DNA of 64,000 nt from Pezicula radicicola (Eukaryota > Ascomycota > Leotiomycetes > Helotiales > Dermateaceae): positions 507,321 through 571,320 of the forward strand of contig PDUO01000029.1 in assembly GCA_003008705.1 (NCBI GenBank). Reading direction: 5' to 3'. Shown piece by piece: positions 47,150 to 58,760 of the stretch. The notes below the pieces were generated by a model that saw only the letters and a list, made by a program, of their open reading frames with translations, did not search any database and was not told the DNA's origin. Within the stretch, counting starts at the first letter, position 1. Each line of letters opens with the position of its first letter. The translations under genes were made by a program, and so were the position numbers.

Positions 47150-48557
47150 GAGGGATTGAACCTCGAAGTTCGAAGTTCGAAGCGAGGTAGTTATGATTTG
47201 AAGGTTTGGAGAACTCATTCATGCCTTACGCGGATGGATACAAGATACGACCTGAACCATGACCACCAACAAAAGCAACAAATTACATCAATTATGTCGA
47301 AGCAAGCACGAAAGCATACGACCAAGCATTGAAGGGAGCAAAAGCAAGCAAGCATAATCGAAGCTAATTCTGGATAAGAAAAAAACCTTGTATTACTATT
47401 ATCATCCTTTCTTCATCCGCTTCTAGGTACACTACCATTCTTGTATGGGAAAAGCCACTTAACACCGTTTAAAGCATAAAGCATATATACAGTAGCACAA
47501 ATATGGCTAGTAAAGGAAGGATATCTAGTGGTCAAAAACGCGATGATATGATATACCATGCCATACCATGCCATGCCATGCCATGATGGGAATGGATTAC
47601 ATTTCTATGATTGTAAACAATTTGTTTTTAACCCTAAATTTAGTGGTCATCTTTGTATAGGAGTGAGGACGCGCTCCTCACCTCAGTATTTGGTTGACGC
47701 GAAGAAAGCAGAAACTGATTCAATGGTTTTTGTGTTATGCACACCCTCGCATACTTATCTGTAGTAGTAGTAGCAGTATACCCGTATTGGGGAGGCAAGC
47801 AAAGGAGACAACGAAGGAGCGGATTCGATTATTTGATCATTTGAGTTTGGAGCGGGCGTTTACTGTAGCATTGGGTTTTGTTTTGGTTTGCTTGTTTGCT
47901 GTTATTATTACTATTAAGTTTTTTTTTTCCTATTTGTTTTTGGTAACATGATGGGCATAGACAGGTATATCAAATAAAGTGGGGTTTCGGGTTTTGCTTT
48001 TTTGCTTTTTTGGTTTGCGGTATTTGCATTTGTTTCGTTGTATTTATTGTCCTTGTATGAATAGGGGCTGGTAGGAATGATACCTTTTTGCAGCAAATAG
48101 GGGCGTATAGACACCTCAGTACGAGAAGAACAAGAACCGCGTACCAAATAAATAAAAAGGGGTAAAATATCGCTTAAATTTAACTCACCAGAATGTGTTA
48201 CAGCACAACCAACCTCTCTTGTGTCCATAATTTTACCTCAGTACTATATTACTCTGCACAATAAAAGAATAGAAAGATAAACTTCTTTTTATATATACGA
48301 AGTATGTATAATCTAAATACGCTTAAAAATAACCCCTAGCAAAAGAGAAAAACAGATCCACGCCACACTAAAGCACAAAATATCCCATATCCTTCCGCAG
48401 AAATGCTCAAAATTAACAAGTGCGCAAGCCAGGGAATCATTGAAGCTACGTAAAGCAATCTCTCAAAACAAAATAAACCACAAGATGAAATAAAACGAAA
48501 ATCTCCAACGGAAGAACTCCAGCCGTCCCTCCATCCTTTCATTTTATCATAGCCTAC
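47150..48557. other. Intergenic region between convergent genes
   Basis: About 1.4 kb between the 3' ends of the Zn2Cys6 gene and the glucosyltransferase. It contains a catgc/catac pentamer-type simple repeat at about 47558-47585, T-rich tracts near 47920-48010 and AT-rich 3' sequences near 48270-48320. I see no gene. Confidence 0.5.
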
Positions 48558-51500
48558 CTATGCGTACCTAACCCTCTCTGAAAACTCCCTGAGCACGATC
48601 TCCTTATCTTCATCATCGGGCTTAACAGTCCTCGCCATATCTGTACCCTGAAGCTGGCGAGCTAGGAGAATCTTCGCTTCAGTCGGTGTTGAGTTCAAGG
48701 CTTGAATACTCTTGTATGCTCCCAGCATGGAGTATCCGACGAGTCCAAGCATTCCCGCGCCTGGCTTGACGACTACGCCGAGTGAACCTGCTACGAAGCC
48801 CTTTGCAAAGCCTTTTGGACCGTCGTTGATGGCACCCATAATGGGTTGAGTGACGATGCCTGTGAAACCGTAGAAGAAGCCTTTCCCTAATCCCTATGAT
48901 TGAATACCTTTAGCACATGGCATACTTGTCACTAAAACCGCAGTCTCGGTCTAGTAAAAGAGCGGTGGGACACATACCTTAGTAGCAACCCAGCTACCAG
49001 TCTTCCAATCCGTAACCTTCTCCCTCTTCGGAAGCTTCTCCCCATACATACTTGGAATAGCATGAAAACCATCCGCCATCGCCACAGGGAGATCAACCGC
49101 GCCCTTCACAATACTTCCTCCAACTTTGCTCAGTCCTCTGCCAAAGGCATTTCCAGCTTCGGAGGCACCACTTGGGCCCCCACTACCTTCCTTTCGTAAT
49201 GTTGATGCTTTCTTGAGTTCGGCAATGGGCTCGGTGAACATCTGCTTTCCGTCTGCAGCAACATCTACCACGGCTCCCATCAGAACAGAAGACCCAGCAG
49301 AGAGAGGTTCCCAGCGCTTGTGTTCAATTTCAATGGGCTTCGATTGGTACCTATGAAGATTCCGGTTTAGCTTGGAAACTTATTCGGGCCCTCAACAGGA
49401 AATGGAGGGGATCACGTACCGTTTCAATTTCTTCATGTCGATCTTCTGCTTGTCCATCAAAATAAACGCGGCTTTATCGGACAACTTCAAGATAGACTTG
49501 TCTGACATCTTGTACTGCCAAACCGCGGGTTTTCTTGGGAGGATATCGCAGCTCATGGCTTTGATGGGTAGGTTTCTATGAAACGACTTGACTGCTTCCT
49601 CGACACCATTTTCATAGGACATTTTCTTAGCAATTACCTGCGCTGCTTCAGCTGTCTCCGGGGCTAAAAGCTTTTGAATCGCGGCGATCAATGTGTCGGT
49701 ATCTAGTTTCTTATGTTCAATGGGACGAGGCCCTGCACCGGCGACAGCAACCATGTTACCCCAAAAGGGTTGACTAGGTATGTCAGTAGAAGCTTCGGAC
49801 GATGGAAATAAGGAAACCCACTCTCCAAAGAAGGGAACGACGCATGTTGGTCGGCCGTTTGCAAGTCCACAGGCTGTTGTTCCGGCTCCGCCGTGATGAA
49901 TGACTGCTGATACTTGCTTGAATAGCCATTCTGCGGTAGACTTTTAGCATAAACTCGGTGAAATAAAAACATTGTTCGCGACAGAAACATAAATAAACTT
50001 ACCATGAGGACAATCGTCGATGAAAAGTACGTTATCTCTCGGCTCATCTGGTAGATTGCTTCCTAGTTTACTCCAGCCTCTGGATACAATTGCTCTTACA
50101 CCTGCGGTTTCAATAGCGGCTAAGATCATTTCAGTGACTTGTGCTGCGTTTTCCATAACGATACTCCCGAAGCCAATGTAAATTGGTGTGTCCCCTGCTG
50201 CAAGAAAATCGGCTATATATTCTGGCGGTGTGTACTCTGGAGCTGCACGGAAGAAGAATCCACAGACGTCTATAGGATTATGTCAGTTGTTGGAAGTGAT
50301 TACACATGATATCAATGCAACCTACCAATATAATTTGGCCAATCCCTTGGCTTAGGTACAAGAGCTGGAGACCAGCAGTAAGTGAATGGTACTTTGAGGT
50401 ATTCCGCAAGACCTGGTCCCATCAACGCTCGCACTGGCTCGAGATGCAACGATCTTCGCCGCCACAGATTGATTACATCTGATAATCTACCGAGATGTAT
50501 TGTCAGCTTTTGGACAGTTATTTTGACTGCGTAAAGCTAAAGCCTGCCCCGATGAAAATATCAAATTCTTACCCTTGCCAAGTCATCATTTCTACCATGC
50601 CGTACGAAAGAAAGTTACTCGTCTTCGGATCAGTGGTCTCAGAACGCTGGATGTTAGCCAAAGGATGTGGGAAGGCTCTCGTCGGGGTCCAAGGCATCGT
50701 GAACATCAAATGTAAAGGTATTCCAAGCGCCTGAGCACAATGCATGTGAGCAAAACTAGGTGGGTTGGCAATGATTGCCTCAGCAACAAATGGACGATTA
50801 TCTTTTGGTCCGGGTTCTATGCAAGACCTCCAGCAACCTTCTAGCATTTCGTATACCATTTTTCGTTTCTTCGTGATTTCGCCGGCTCGGATTGTGGAGA
50901 ATTTTGGAATAATGCCTGGATTATTTACCATGTACTGCAATTTCAGTTAGTTCCGAAACTTTCAACTGGGGAACTAAGGAAATATTTACAGCCATCAGTT
51001 GTTCAGGATCTCCTCCAATAGGGAAGAACTCCAACCCAGACTTCCCCACGAAATCTTCAAAAGTATCGTGTATTGCTAGTCGTACCCTGTGCCCGGCACG
51101 TTTAAGTTCCTGCCCTAATGCTATGAAAGGCTGGACATCACCTATGTCGACCATTAGCATATACCACCAGTGCTCTTCCACATTAAGACTACGTACCTCG
51201 ACTTCCAACAACCATGATGACGAGATTCAGAATGGGATATGAAGAGTATGAATAGTCCGGCGTGTGCTCTGTCGTTCTGTAATCAGACTCTTCGAGCTCG
51301 ACGACGCATGGTAACTCGGGTTCCGGCTCTGGAAGGTATGGAATCTTTGCAGCAGAATCAAAGACCATGCTAAATCGGCCATTTTCTGTTCAAATAATCA
51401 GCAATATCATTTTATCCTCAATGAAATTAAAACCATACTTTCTACCTCAGCAGAAACTTGCCCACCTCTGCCTTGAAATCTGAGTTCATATGGCGGAGGC

Positions 51501-51784
51501 TCCTCCCAATCAATAGTCGAGGCCACGGGAGAATCGAGACCAGCGAGCGAGGAGCCGTCAAAATCATCTTCAGAATGGATCGTATTGTGTGTTGGACTTC
51601 TCAGGCCAGACTGCGCCGAGGCATTATCGGGGACATCACTCTCTGAGTGGACGGTATTGAAAGTTGAGCTCCTTGAGTTTGATTGGGTCGAAAAGCTGGT
51701 ATTGTGACGGTGGACAGATGCAGATGAAGCTGAAGCATTCGAGGCATAGCTGTTCGAGCGAATAGCTGCTTTCTCGTCGGACAT
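48558..51784 (-). CDS. Family-1 sterol-type UDP-glucosyltransferase with VPS13-like C-terminal tail, 10 exons
   Basis: Predicted 882-aa enzyme. Coding segments (minus): 51784-51439, 51385-51197, 51141-50990, 50934-50573, 50486-50326, 50269-50003, 49930-49822, 49773-49420, 49350-48978, 48893-48558; all nine introns are GT..AG and the total is in frame. After a Ser-rich N-terminus comes the GT28-like acceptor domain ([25 protein letters not shown]), then the UDP-sugar domain with [13 protein letters not shown] and PFFGDQPFWG, as in sterol 3-beta-glucosyltransferases (Ugt51/Atg26). The PH and GRAM domains of Atg26 are absent. The last ~170 residues hold repeated G-K-G-F-x2-G-x-x-G-[IV]-V-x-[QK]-P segments resembling the VPS13 C-terminus, suggesting membrane or lipid-droplet targeting (inference). 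Substrate is probably a sterol or similar lipid. Confidence 0.9.
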
Positions 51785-53130
51785 TTTTTCGTACCTCGTA
51801 TCTGTCTCTGGTTATGGGTATGTTTGGACGTCGGTGAAAGAATGTGATGGGGTGATTGATTGCCCTAGGGATTAGCACGGCGGCGTACACAGACTCAAGT
51901 GATGGTGAAGAGATAAAGAGACAGACAGAAGAACAGATGAACTTTTGGAGAAGGAGGTCAAGAAAGATTGTGTAATAAAGTTCTACTTAGTGCTAAGTAC
52001 TGGAGCAAAGGTGCCTCGACGGCGATGTCATCCCAGCAGGCCCCTGCCCATAGCAGTGGCTTCACTGATAGGCAGATCTGCTCAGGGGAGGTTGACAAAT
52101 GAGGTTGTCAAGACTCGTATCCCCAGCTGGGCGTCGAATCAAAGAGCATGCTGCATTGAGGGTTAAAGTATTTTTGAGTTCTTTTGGGGTGTGTCTCGGT
52201 GGGGGCTCCGAGTACGATGAAGGAAGATGCGAAAGCGAACGCGAATTTGCAAAAACAATCCGAGAAGTGGAAGTGCTGCGCTAAGATTGCGCTAGCTCTT
52301 ATCTTAGCTTCAAGCTCAGCCCTGTCTCGGTAAATCCCGCCTTGTCCAGAACCCCCTTTTCACTTCTTCTATTTCCTGGGCATCCGATTGACTTTATACA
52401 CTACCTACGGGACATAATGCAACCCAGCAATTAAACCCAATTTAGCTCGAAATAGGCCTTGGCATCCAATGGTTTAGCAAACCTCAAGGTATCAGAAAAA
52501 GAAGATTTCAAATCTCAAGCAATACTGACAAAAGTTAAAACTTGTACCGTTGATAGGGGCAATAAGGACAACAATTTATCTCTTAATCGCTACTTATGAG
52601 TACCATCCAAATACCTCTCCACCTTCTTACTGCTTTCCACCAATTTCATCGGTCTACGTTTTGTATCATTATGATAGTCGATGAAGGCTTCAGCCCCTCC
52701 TCTCGCTGTGGAAATTGAAGTTGGGAACCTAGTGCCCCAAAGTACTAAAATACTTTGAGTAGCACACGTGAGTTTGAGTAATTCGCTCGATTTGAATAAT
52801 TCACTTGATTTAAATCGTTCTCTTTATCTGAGTAACTCTTTTCACCTAAGTACCAGTAACTCACTTATATACCTAGTGTCCTTTTGGTGTTCCTCGATTT
52901 GCGCTTAGTTCGTTCCTCAGCGAGTCTCTTATTTCTTGTCATCGAAGCTTATTCCACTCAAGCATTCTGACCCTTTTTTCCATGCAATTACAAAGCACGT
53001 CATCATTGTATTGGGTGGGATGCAGTTCACGTTAGTAGTGCGTTTTAATCCTTTTCCAAACTCGATAGAACTTAGAAACCTTTGTGCCATATTTGGTAAG
53101 TTTGTAGATCAAGTGAATGAACCACTTCCC
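51785..53130. other. Intergenic region with 18-bp-type repeats
   Basis: About 1.35 kb upstream of the glucosyltransferase. The first ~200 bp presumably contain its promoter. Reverse-oriented units of the 18-bp family (tttgagtaattcgctcga, tttgaataattcacttga and so on) lie at about 52768-52880. No gene is seen. Confidence 0.5.
52768..52880 (-). repeat. 18-bp family array, reverse orientation
   Basis: Four to five consecutive 18-mers of the type tttgagtaactcacttga, the reverse complement of the family consensus, with gradual divergence at the ends. It lies 250 bp outside the left inverted-repeat element. Confidence 0.7.
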
Positions 53131-53498
53131 GGGTCCTGATATGTGTATAATGCTATACCTATTTGATATTTGATACATGTTGTAGCGCTGTAGGCTTACT
53201 ACACTATTAGGTATCTAAATTAAGTAAGTTACCTACCTAAAGCAGGTTAGTTACCTAAATCAACATAGTTATTCAAGTCAAAAACAAGTCAGGAATCAAT
53301 TCAGCTACCTAAATCAAGTCATTTACCTAAATCAATTCATTTACCTAAATCAAGTCAGTTACTTAATTCAACTTAGTTATTCAAATCAAGTGAATTCCCT
53401 TCAAGTGAGTTACTCAAATTAAAAAAAATACTAGCAGAACTCACCTAGCATTGTCCAAATATCAATTTTGGCATGGTACAATACACGTATCAGGACCC
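53131..53498 (+). mobile_element. Non-autonomous inverted-repeat (MITE-like) element, copy 1
   Basis: The left end begins GGGTCCTGATATGTGTAT, and the right end, read on the other strand, begins GGGTCCTGATACGTGTAT. Both ends continue with related sequence containing TTGATATTTG, so the terminal inverted repeats extend to roughly 50 bp with some divergence. The interior from about 53205 to 53430 is made of 18-bp family units (atcaagtcatttacctaa, atcaattcatttacctaa, atcaagtcagttacttaa). No coding capacity. A related, inverted copy lies at 58.76-59.07 kb. Exact boundaries and target duplication are uncertain. Confidence 0.75.
53205..53430 (+). repeat. 18-bp tandem array inside inverted-repeat element copy 1
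   Basis: At least five adjacent 18-mers are readable between about 53290 and 53390, with consensus ATCAAGTCAGTTACCTAA. Units differ at two to four positions, and degenerate units continue on both sides up to the element's terminal regions. Confidence 0.85.
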
Positions 53499-53751
53499 TA
53501 ATGCTAGTTCTTCAACTAAAATGTTTGGTGGCACAGCATGGCTTACCTCCGTAAAGTAGGTAAGCCAGGTAGGTAGCTGTGGCTGTGTTGCTTCCTGCGC
53601 CCTAAGTGTACTTGTATAACACTGTACTTCTACAGTACATTAACTGATATTACCTGATCAACCTCACCATATTTCGGTTCGTTGGAGATCTTTTCCAGTA
53701 CTGTCTTATGATCTAATTACGTCGGTTGTTCAACCTCTTGTTTATCTCACG

Positions 53752-54943
53752 ATGGCGGAATCAGCTTCACAGCCACAAGCAAAAGGAAGAAAACAAGCAT
53801 CTCCAAAACCGACATCCAACAAAGTCTCAACCTTACAAGATGATGATAATGACGGGCTAGAACTTCAAATTGCTCTCGATTCATTGGCTATAGGAAACCT
53901 AGAACCTTTGAAAAACCATCTCTCTCGGATTCAAGGATTAGATCCCCAGCAATACGCGATCCGGAGCAGTCCATTCACAGGTTTACAGCCTGATGCAAAA
54001 TTATCCTTCATAGGCGAGATGGATCATATCGGAGAGCCCCAATCAGATATACCGACTTCACTACCCAAGCCGCCCAGAGTACAGTTAAACATTCCGAAGA
54101 AGATATACAAATATGGTTCTCTTCAACCTGATATAAAACAGATAAGACTAATGCGGCTTGGGCCTAAGGACAACGAAAACATTATTCATACGCTCAAGCT
54201 AAAGATCTTCGAATTGAGTCAAGCACCTCGGTTCTACGCACTATCGTATGTTTGGGGCCAACCTGACAAGATTATACCATTGTCATGTAATGGCGAGAGA
54301 ATTATGATCACGCAGAACCTGTTTAGAGTTATCAATAAGTCATTCGAAAGATATCCAGATGTCTGGCTTTGGGCTGATGGGATCAGTATAAACCAGGATG
54401 ACTTGATCGAACGTGGGCAACAGGTTGGCATGATGGGCGACATTTATAGTCGCGCTGCGCTTGTGATAGCACATACGGGTCACCATCGGTATAGGGTTCG
54501 CCATTACGATTACGATTCAGATCCAGACCCTGATTCAGAATTGACATCCTCGGCAGTAGAAACTAGAGAAACAACCCCGATTATCGGTATGGAGGATTTG
54601 CAACTGAACGGAGCATTTCCTAGTGCTCATATCGACAGTAATGATGAAGCAGAACCACCTATAAGTTCTGGAACAAACAATGATTTGGAGAACGCGAGTT
54701 TTCCTGACGAAGCACAACCAGCTATCAGTCTCATGAACTACCTCTCTAGAATCTGCGCCGTATGACGCTGAACGAGGTGATGTGGTAGTTATACTCGAAG
54801 GTTTTAGAATGCCCTTTGTTCTTAGGACGTCAGGCGACGATTGGAAGCTGGTAGGAGATTGTTATGTTCATGGTATAATGGATGGAGAATTGATCATGCC
54901 ACTGAAAGACATTGAGGTAGGTACCGATTCCGAGGTAGCCTAA
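53752..54943 (+). pseudogene. HET-domain gene remnant with central part missing
   Basis: The 5' frame (53752-54765, 337 codons) opens with a variable N-terminus and then a recognisable heterokaryon-incompatibility domain: FYALSYVWGQPDK, DVWLWADGISINQDD and ERGQQVGMMGDIYSRA. It ends soon after SLMNYLSRI. In intact family members this point is followed by a long middle region with a conserved Trp/Gln-Glu segment. Here it is followed at once, in the +1 frame (from about 54752 to 54943), by the typical HET C-terminal block (RGDVVVILEGF..PFVLR...YVHGIMDGE). The gene therefore seems to have lost a central portion, leaving the two ends abutting out of frame. HET proteins trigger cell death when unlike fungal individuals fuse; this copy is probably non-functional, though the truncated N-terminal protein could still be made. 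Confidence 0.75.
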
Positions 54944-55033
54944 TGTGGAATGATGGCTTCTATAAGAGACACAAGGCTCCTCGATTGTTTAAAGAAACCT
55001 ACAACGCATTTATTGTCTAGTTGAAATATCAAC

Positions 55034-57310
55034 ATGGCGCTCATTACAAGAGCCTTTATCGGCTGCATGTCACTTCTTCTTTCTTTGATAGCATCAATTA
55101 CGAGCGCAGCACCACTATCTATTTCACAATCATCATCATCAGGCTCGGTGGCACTATTAAATCGAGCTGTTGACTCAAGCTGCAGTTTCGAAGGCAACTC
55201 AGATCTTTACGGTTTAGGAATCCGTGCGGGAATATACTTACAGTGGCTGTCAAGTTTACTTGCAAACTGGTGGAGTGCAGATTCCGTACTCGATCTCCTA
55301 GCAACTAATACCATTTTCCTGCTTGCAATATTTGTAGCGCTGACCATCAGTACAGCTCAAGGACTATTAAGAGATGCAGAATTTGTTATTCTCTTGCAGA
55401 TATGCTTTGGATTCTTGTTTTCGGTATCGACTACTTGGGGAGGGTACGAGCACGAACTGACGGTGGAAATTTTCTGCACTTTCCATTGTTTGCGACTACT
55501 TTCAGAGCCTGCCTTTCTACAGCAATTTACTTCTACAATATCTGGTTTTGGTTCCGAGGTGTTGACAACTTCGATACAACAACCTGCCATGCTTTAGGAT
55601 TTTTGTTTTCGTCCGTGGATATTCACGCTCGTGCTAGGACATTTCTCCAAATAATGGCCGTTCTTTTCGCGACCTTCAATGGAATATCGACTCTAGCGGA
55701 GATCTTGTTGTGTTACTGGAACTGGTTTTTTTACACCGCGGTTGCCGCTACACTTGCATCATTCACTGTTCTGCATAAAGCTCTTCACTCAAATAGCAGC
55801 ATTCTCGTTATGGATGGGCATATCTCCACTGTAATTTTATCCCTCTCCAGATATGGACTTGCTGTTATTGTTGGTACTCCTTGGCTTAATATGAACATGG
55901 ACACCGGTGTTAGACTTACACGAGCACAATCTTGGATATTAATTGGACTCTCAGTGGTTTTATTTAATATGATACTTGTTGGTGGATGTTGGGCAGTTGC
56001 TTCAATCTGCTGGGATGTGATTGATCGTGTTTTTCAGAAATTGAAGGACCTCACTGAGGCACTTTCAAGGCACTCATAACTGGGCGGAGTAGGGTTCGCT
56101 ACTCAAAAAAATATTCCGCCTTCGGAAACATTGAGGGGAGACCAAGAAGCGGCTACCTCAGTAATAGAAGAAAACAAAAAATGATCCAACCAGTTACAGA
56201 TCCATCGTCAGGATGTATTCCCACGGCAGAGGCTGAAATGGGTAAAACTTCGGGAGACCCTGATTCGGAGCCCGATAAGAACGACCAAGATATCCAAGTG
56301 CAGTTAGACGCTATGGCTGAGCAAAAGGAGAAGGCCTCACCATCTCGACTTCAGAAGATTTTCGAGAACTTTAAAGTATCTATATGGATCTCGGCAGGAA
56401 AGAAAAGTAATTGGGTAGACGTCCATCACAATATGCGTTTTCTTCCGGTTGTAAACTTCGATTGTTTTTTCTGGTCCGTATTGGCCATTGAGCTTATGTT
56501 AAAATGGAATCATATTACCAACGTCTATACCATTAAGTCTGTTGGGTAGCTGATCCCTTTTGTCATCGGCGTTGTGGGATTCATCAACCTTCATAGAGCA
56601 ATATCAGTTGAGCAAAGCCAGCAGTGGCTCTCAAAAATGGTTCTGGTAGGCGCCCTGTCTCAAATCTTAAGAGAAGAATCACAACTAATCATGTAATCTT
56701 CAGGACTCCTTCCAATTTGAGACGAGTGTGAGGGAGGATCTATCAAAAACACAAACACCAAGGCGGCAAATAATAGTGAGTTATATGTCTCAATTTTCGA
56801 GGTGTTCACTTTTAATAGCCTTCTTAGATTAGTGACTTCGATAGAGAAATGTACAAAGCTGGTGGATTATCAAGCTACAGTTCCATCAAAGCAGAATTAA
56901 GAGCGATAAAAGACACGCCTATGGGTCAGCAGTCGATTGGCCAACAGATGTTTTCTCTTATAGAAGAAGATGCAAATACTCCAGATACACCGTATGGTCC
57001 CTCTGACAAGAAAACAATAGCCAAAAAATCGTTGAGAGCAGTCCAGAACGCCTTTGCTGCTCGAGCCCAAGAATCAAGTGAACGCAGAAGTAACTCAGAT
57101 AGATGTTGTTTTCTTAGACGAATTCGCAAAGAAGATATGAGCAAACCACAAGTCGCTTTATACGAGCAGCTTCATTCAAGTGGGCTCAATCCTCACGCAC
57201 TGGAAATGCGATGGCTAAATTGGCAACTACAATCCTGGTGGAGGCACTTTGAAGAGCGGAGGATGATAAGAAAAGTGTTAAAGGCCAAGTCCAAGCTTAC
57301 TATAGAGTAA
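55034..57310 (+). pseudogene. Broken multi-pass membrane protein gene
   Basis: The first frame starts at ATG 55034 with a signal peptide (LLLSLIASITSAAP), then SNSDLYGLGIRAGIYLQW-type sequence and several hydrophobic helices, as in a fungal integral membrane family of unknown function. Near 55435 the family-like reading jumps frame in a G-run (one missing G would explain it), then continues through further membrane helices to a stop at 56079. A second block from 56181 carries WNHITNVYTIKSVG, then a TAG at 56547-56549 exactly where CAG (Gln) is expected before LIPFVIGVVGF. Two plausible introns (donor GTAGGC after 56643, donor GTGAGT near 56778) then lead into the basic C-terminal exon ending at 57310. 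Splice sites look intact, so decay seems recent. A sequencing error could explain the frameshift but not every lesion. Confidence 0.7.
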
Positions 57311-57473
57311 GCTATCGTCTCGGAGAGTGTTAAATGAAATTTCCATTTCGTCGGCGAAGCACGTGGAAGAGGATGGTCACGTAAACTTTCATCACTAATA
57401 TAAGTCGTATACTGGTATTATAGACTCAATTGCATAATAAGATTTCTCAATTGTCTAGTCGGGAAGGGACAAC

Positions 57474-58254
57474 TTAAATCTTATGAAAAACATCTCCTAG
57501 ATAATCAAGCGCTCCTATCGGTACCCCCAGATGCCTCAAAATGCAATACCCTGTGGTCAGATGAAAATGAAAGTTTGGAATTGCAAATTCAGTCAGATAT
57601 GTCTGCCCACTCTCGAATAGAAAATTTCCCACCTTCGACTCCAATATAACTGAATCAGTAGCGACCTTATTCGCATCTAGGCTCGACTGGTCAACAGATC
57701 GGAGGATCTCGATTGTGCGGGTGATACGAGACTGAAGTTCGGGAAATGTTGTCTCATTGTCGTCGAGAGTAATGTCTGGGAGTGAGAGAACACGGACACA
57801 GAAAAACTTCGCGGTGTTGGACATCGATTGGACTTGGTAGGGAAGACTGGTCCAGGGAAGGAGTAATGTCAGTCTCGATGTAGCAGAATGAACAAAGGGA
57901 TCCGAAGTATATCACAATAGTGGGTAGAATCTGTAAGCGAGGATATACTTACGGTTTCATGTCATCTCTCAACCTGAAGGCCAATATATCGTCATGCTTC
58001 ATGCCGTTTTCATCGGCATAGGCAACAGCCTTGTCAAGGATTTTAGACATATTGTTGAGGTATTTGATCATTACAGGGATGGATTGATCATAAAGAGAAG
58101 ACATTTTGGCGTTGATTGGGTGGGCTGGAATTGATGCAAAAGTTCGAATTGGTTGTAAAGATAAAAGTGTGGGAAGAGAAAGATTGCGGTGGCGTAGTGC
58201 TGTATAAACGAGTCGAGTTTGGACTTGAAAAGAGGTGCTTTTGTGAAGTATCAT
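57474..58254 (-). CDS. DUF1993-family protein with possible mitochondrial presequence, 2 exons
   Basis: Coding segments on the minus strand are 58254-57953 and 57846-57474, with a 106-nt intron (GTAAGT..CAG) restoring MKPLPYQVQS. The core beginning MSSLYDQSIPVMIKYL and ending near GALDYLGDVFHKI matches the four-helix DUF1993 family (DinB-like fold) of unknown function. Two in-frame ATGs are possible. Starting at 58104 gives 174 aa, the usual family length. Starting at 58254 gives 224 aa with an extra 50 residues that are Arg/Ser/Leu-rich, nearly free of acidic residues, and end RTFASIPAHPINAK, like a mitochondrial targeting peptide. Both products may be made. It lies between the decayed membrane-protein gene and the second inverted-repeat element, and appears intact. 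Confidence 0.82.
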
Positions 58255-58760
58255 TTAACAGAACATAAAAGACTTGAGGGCAGACAGTGTAAATTTGGAA
58301 GTTGGCAAGAGCCTTTAATCACCAATATATACTACATAGCTAGATTGTCGGATGAGTGCTGGGCTGTTAGTGCTGATTAGGAGACATAGCTTGTCATCGC
58401 TAAATCAAGCTATGCCCGCTTGTGCATCCGCCCCTTGCATATAGTCTTACTGGTGGCTTACTGGTGGAACTTCATAAAACCGAACTGATTACTCACCCTA
58501 TTTTTTTTTTTGGATTGGTAATGGTGGTTTCCAAAGGTGCCCGCCGTCGTCAGCCAAACGAATGTATCTTTTTTTCTGCACCGCTCACTAGACAGCGGCC
58601 GATCGGGTAGACAAACAGGACAATTTTTTTGTTACAATTTTGAGAAGTTCGAGCGCGGGAACGGATCTTGCCGTTTCCTCTCTAAATACGGCTATTGAAA
58701 GTGACTTCCGCAGATCCGTTGTCAACACTGAGTGTTCTGGCGGCATCCCCAGCCATACTA
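58255..58760. other. Intergenic region upstream of the DUF1993 gene
   Basis: About 500 bp, presumably including the DUF1993 promoter, with a T-run near 58501-58511 and another at 58625-58632. No gene recognised. Confidence 0.4.
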
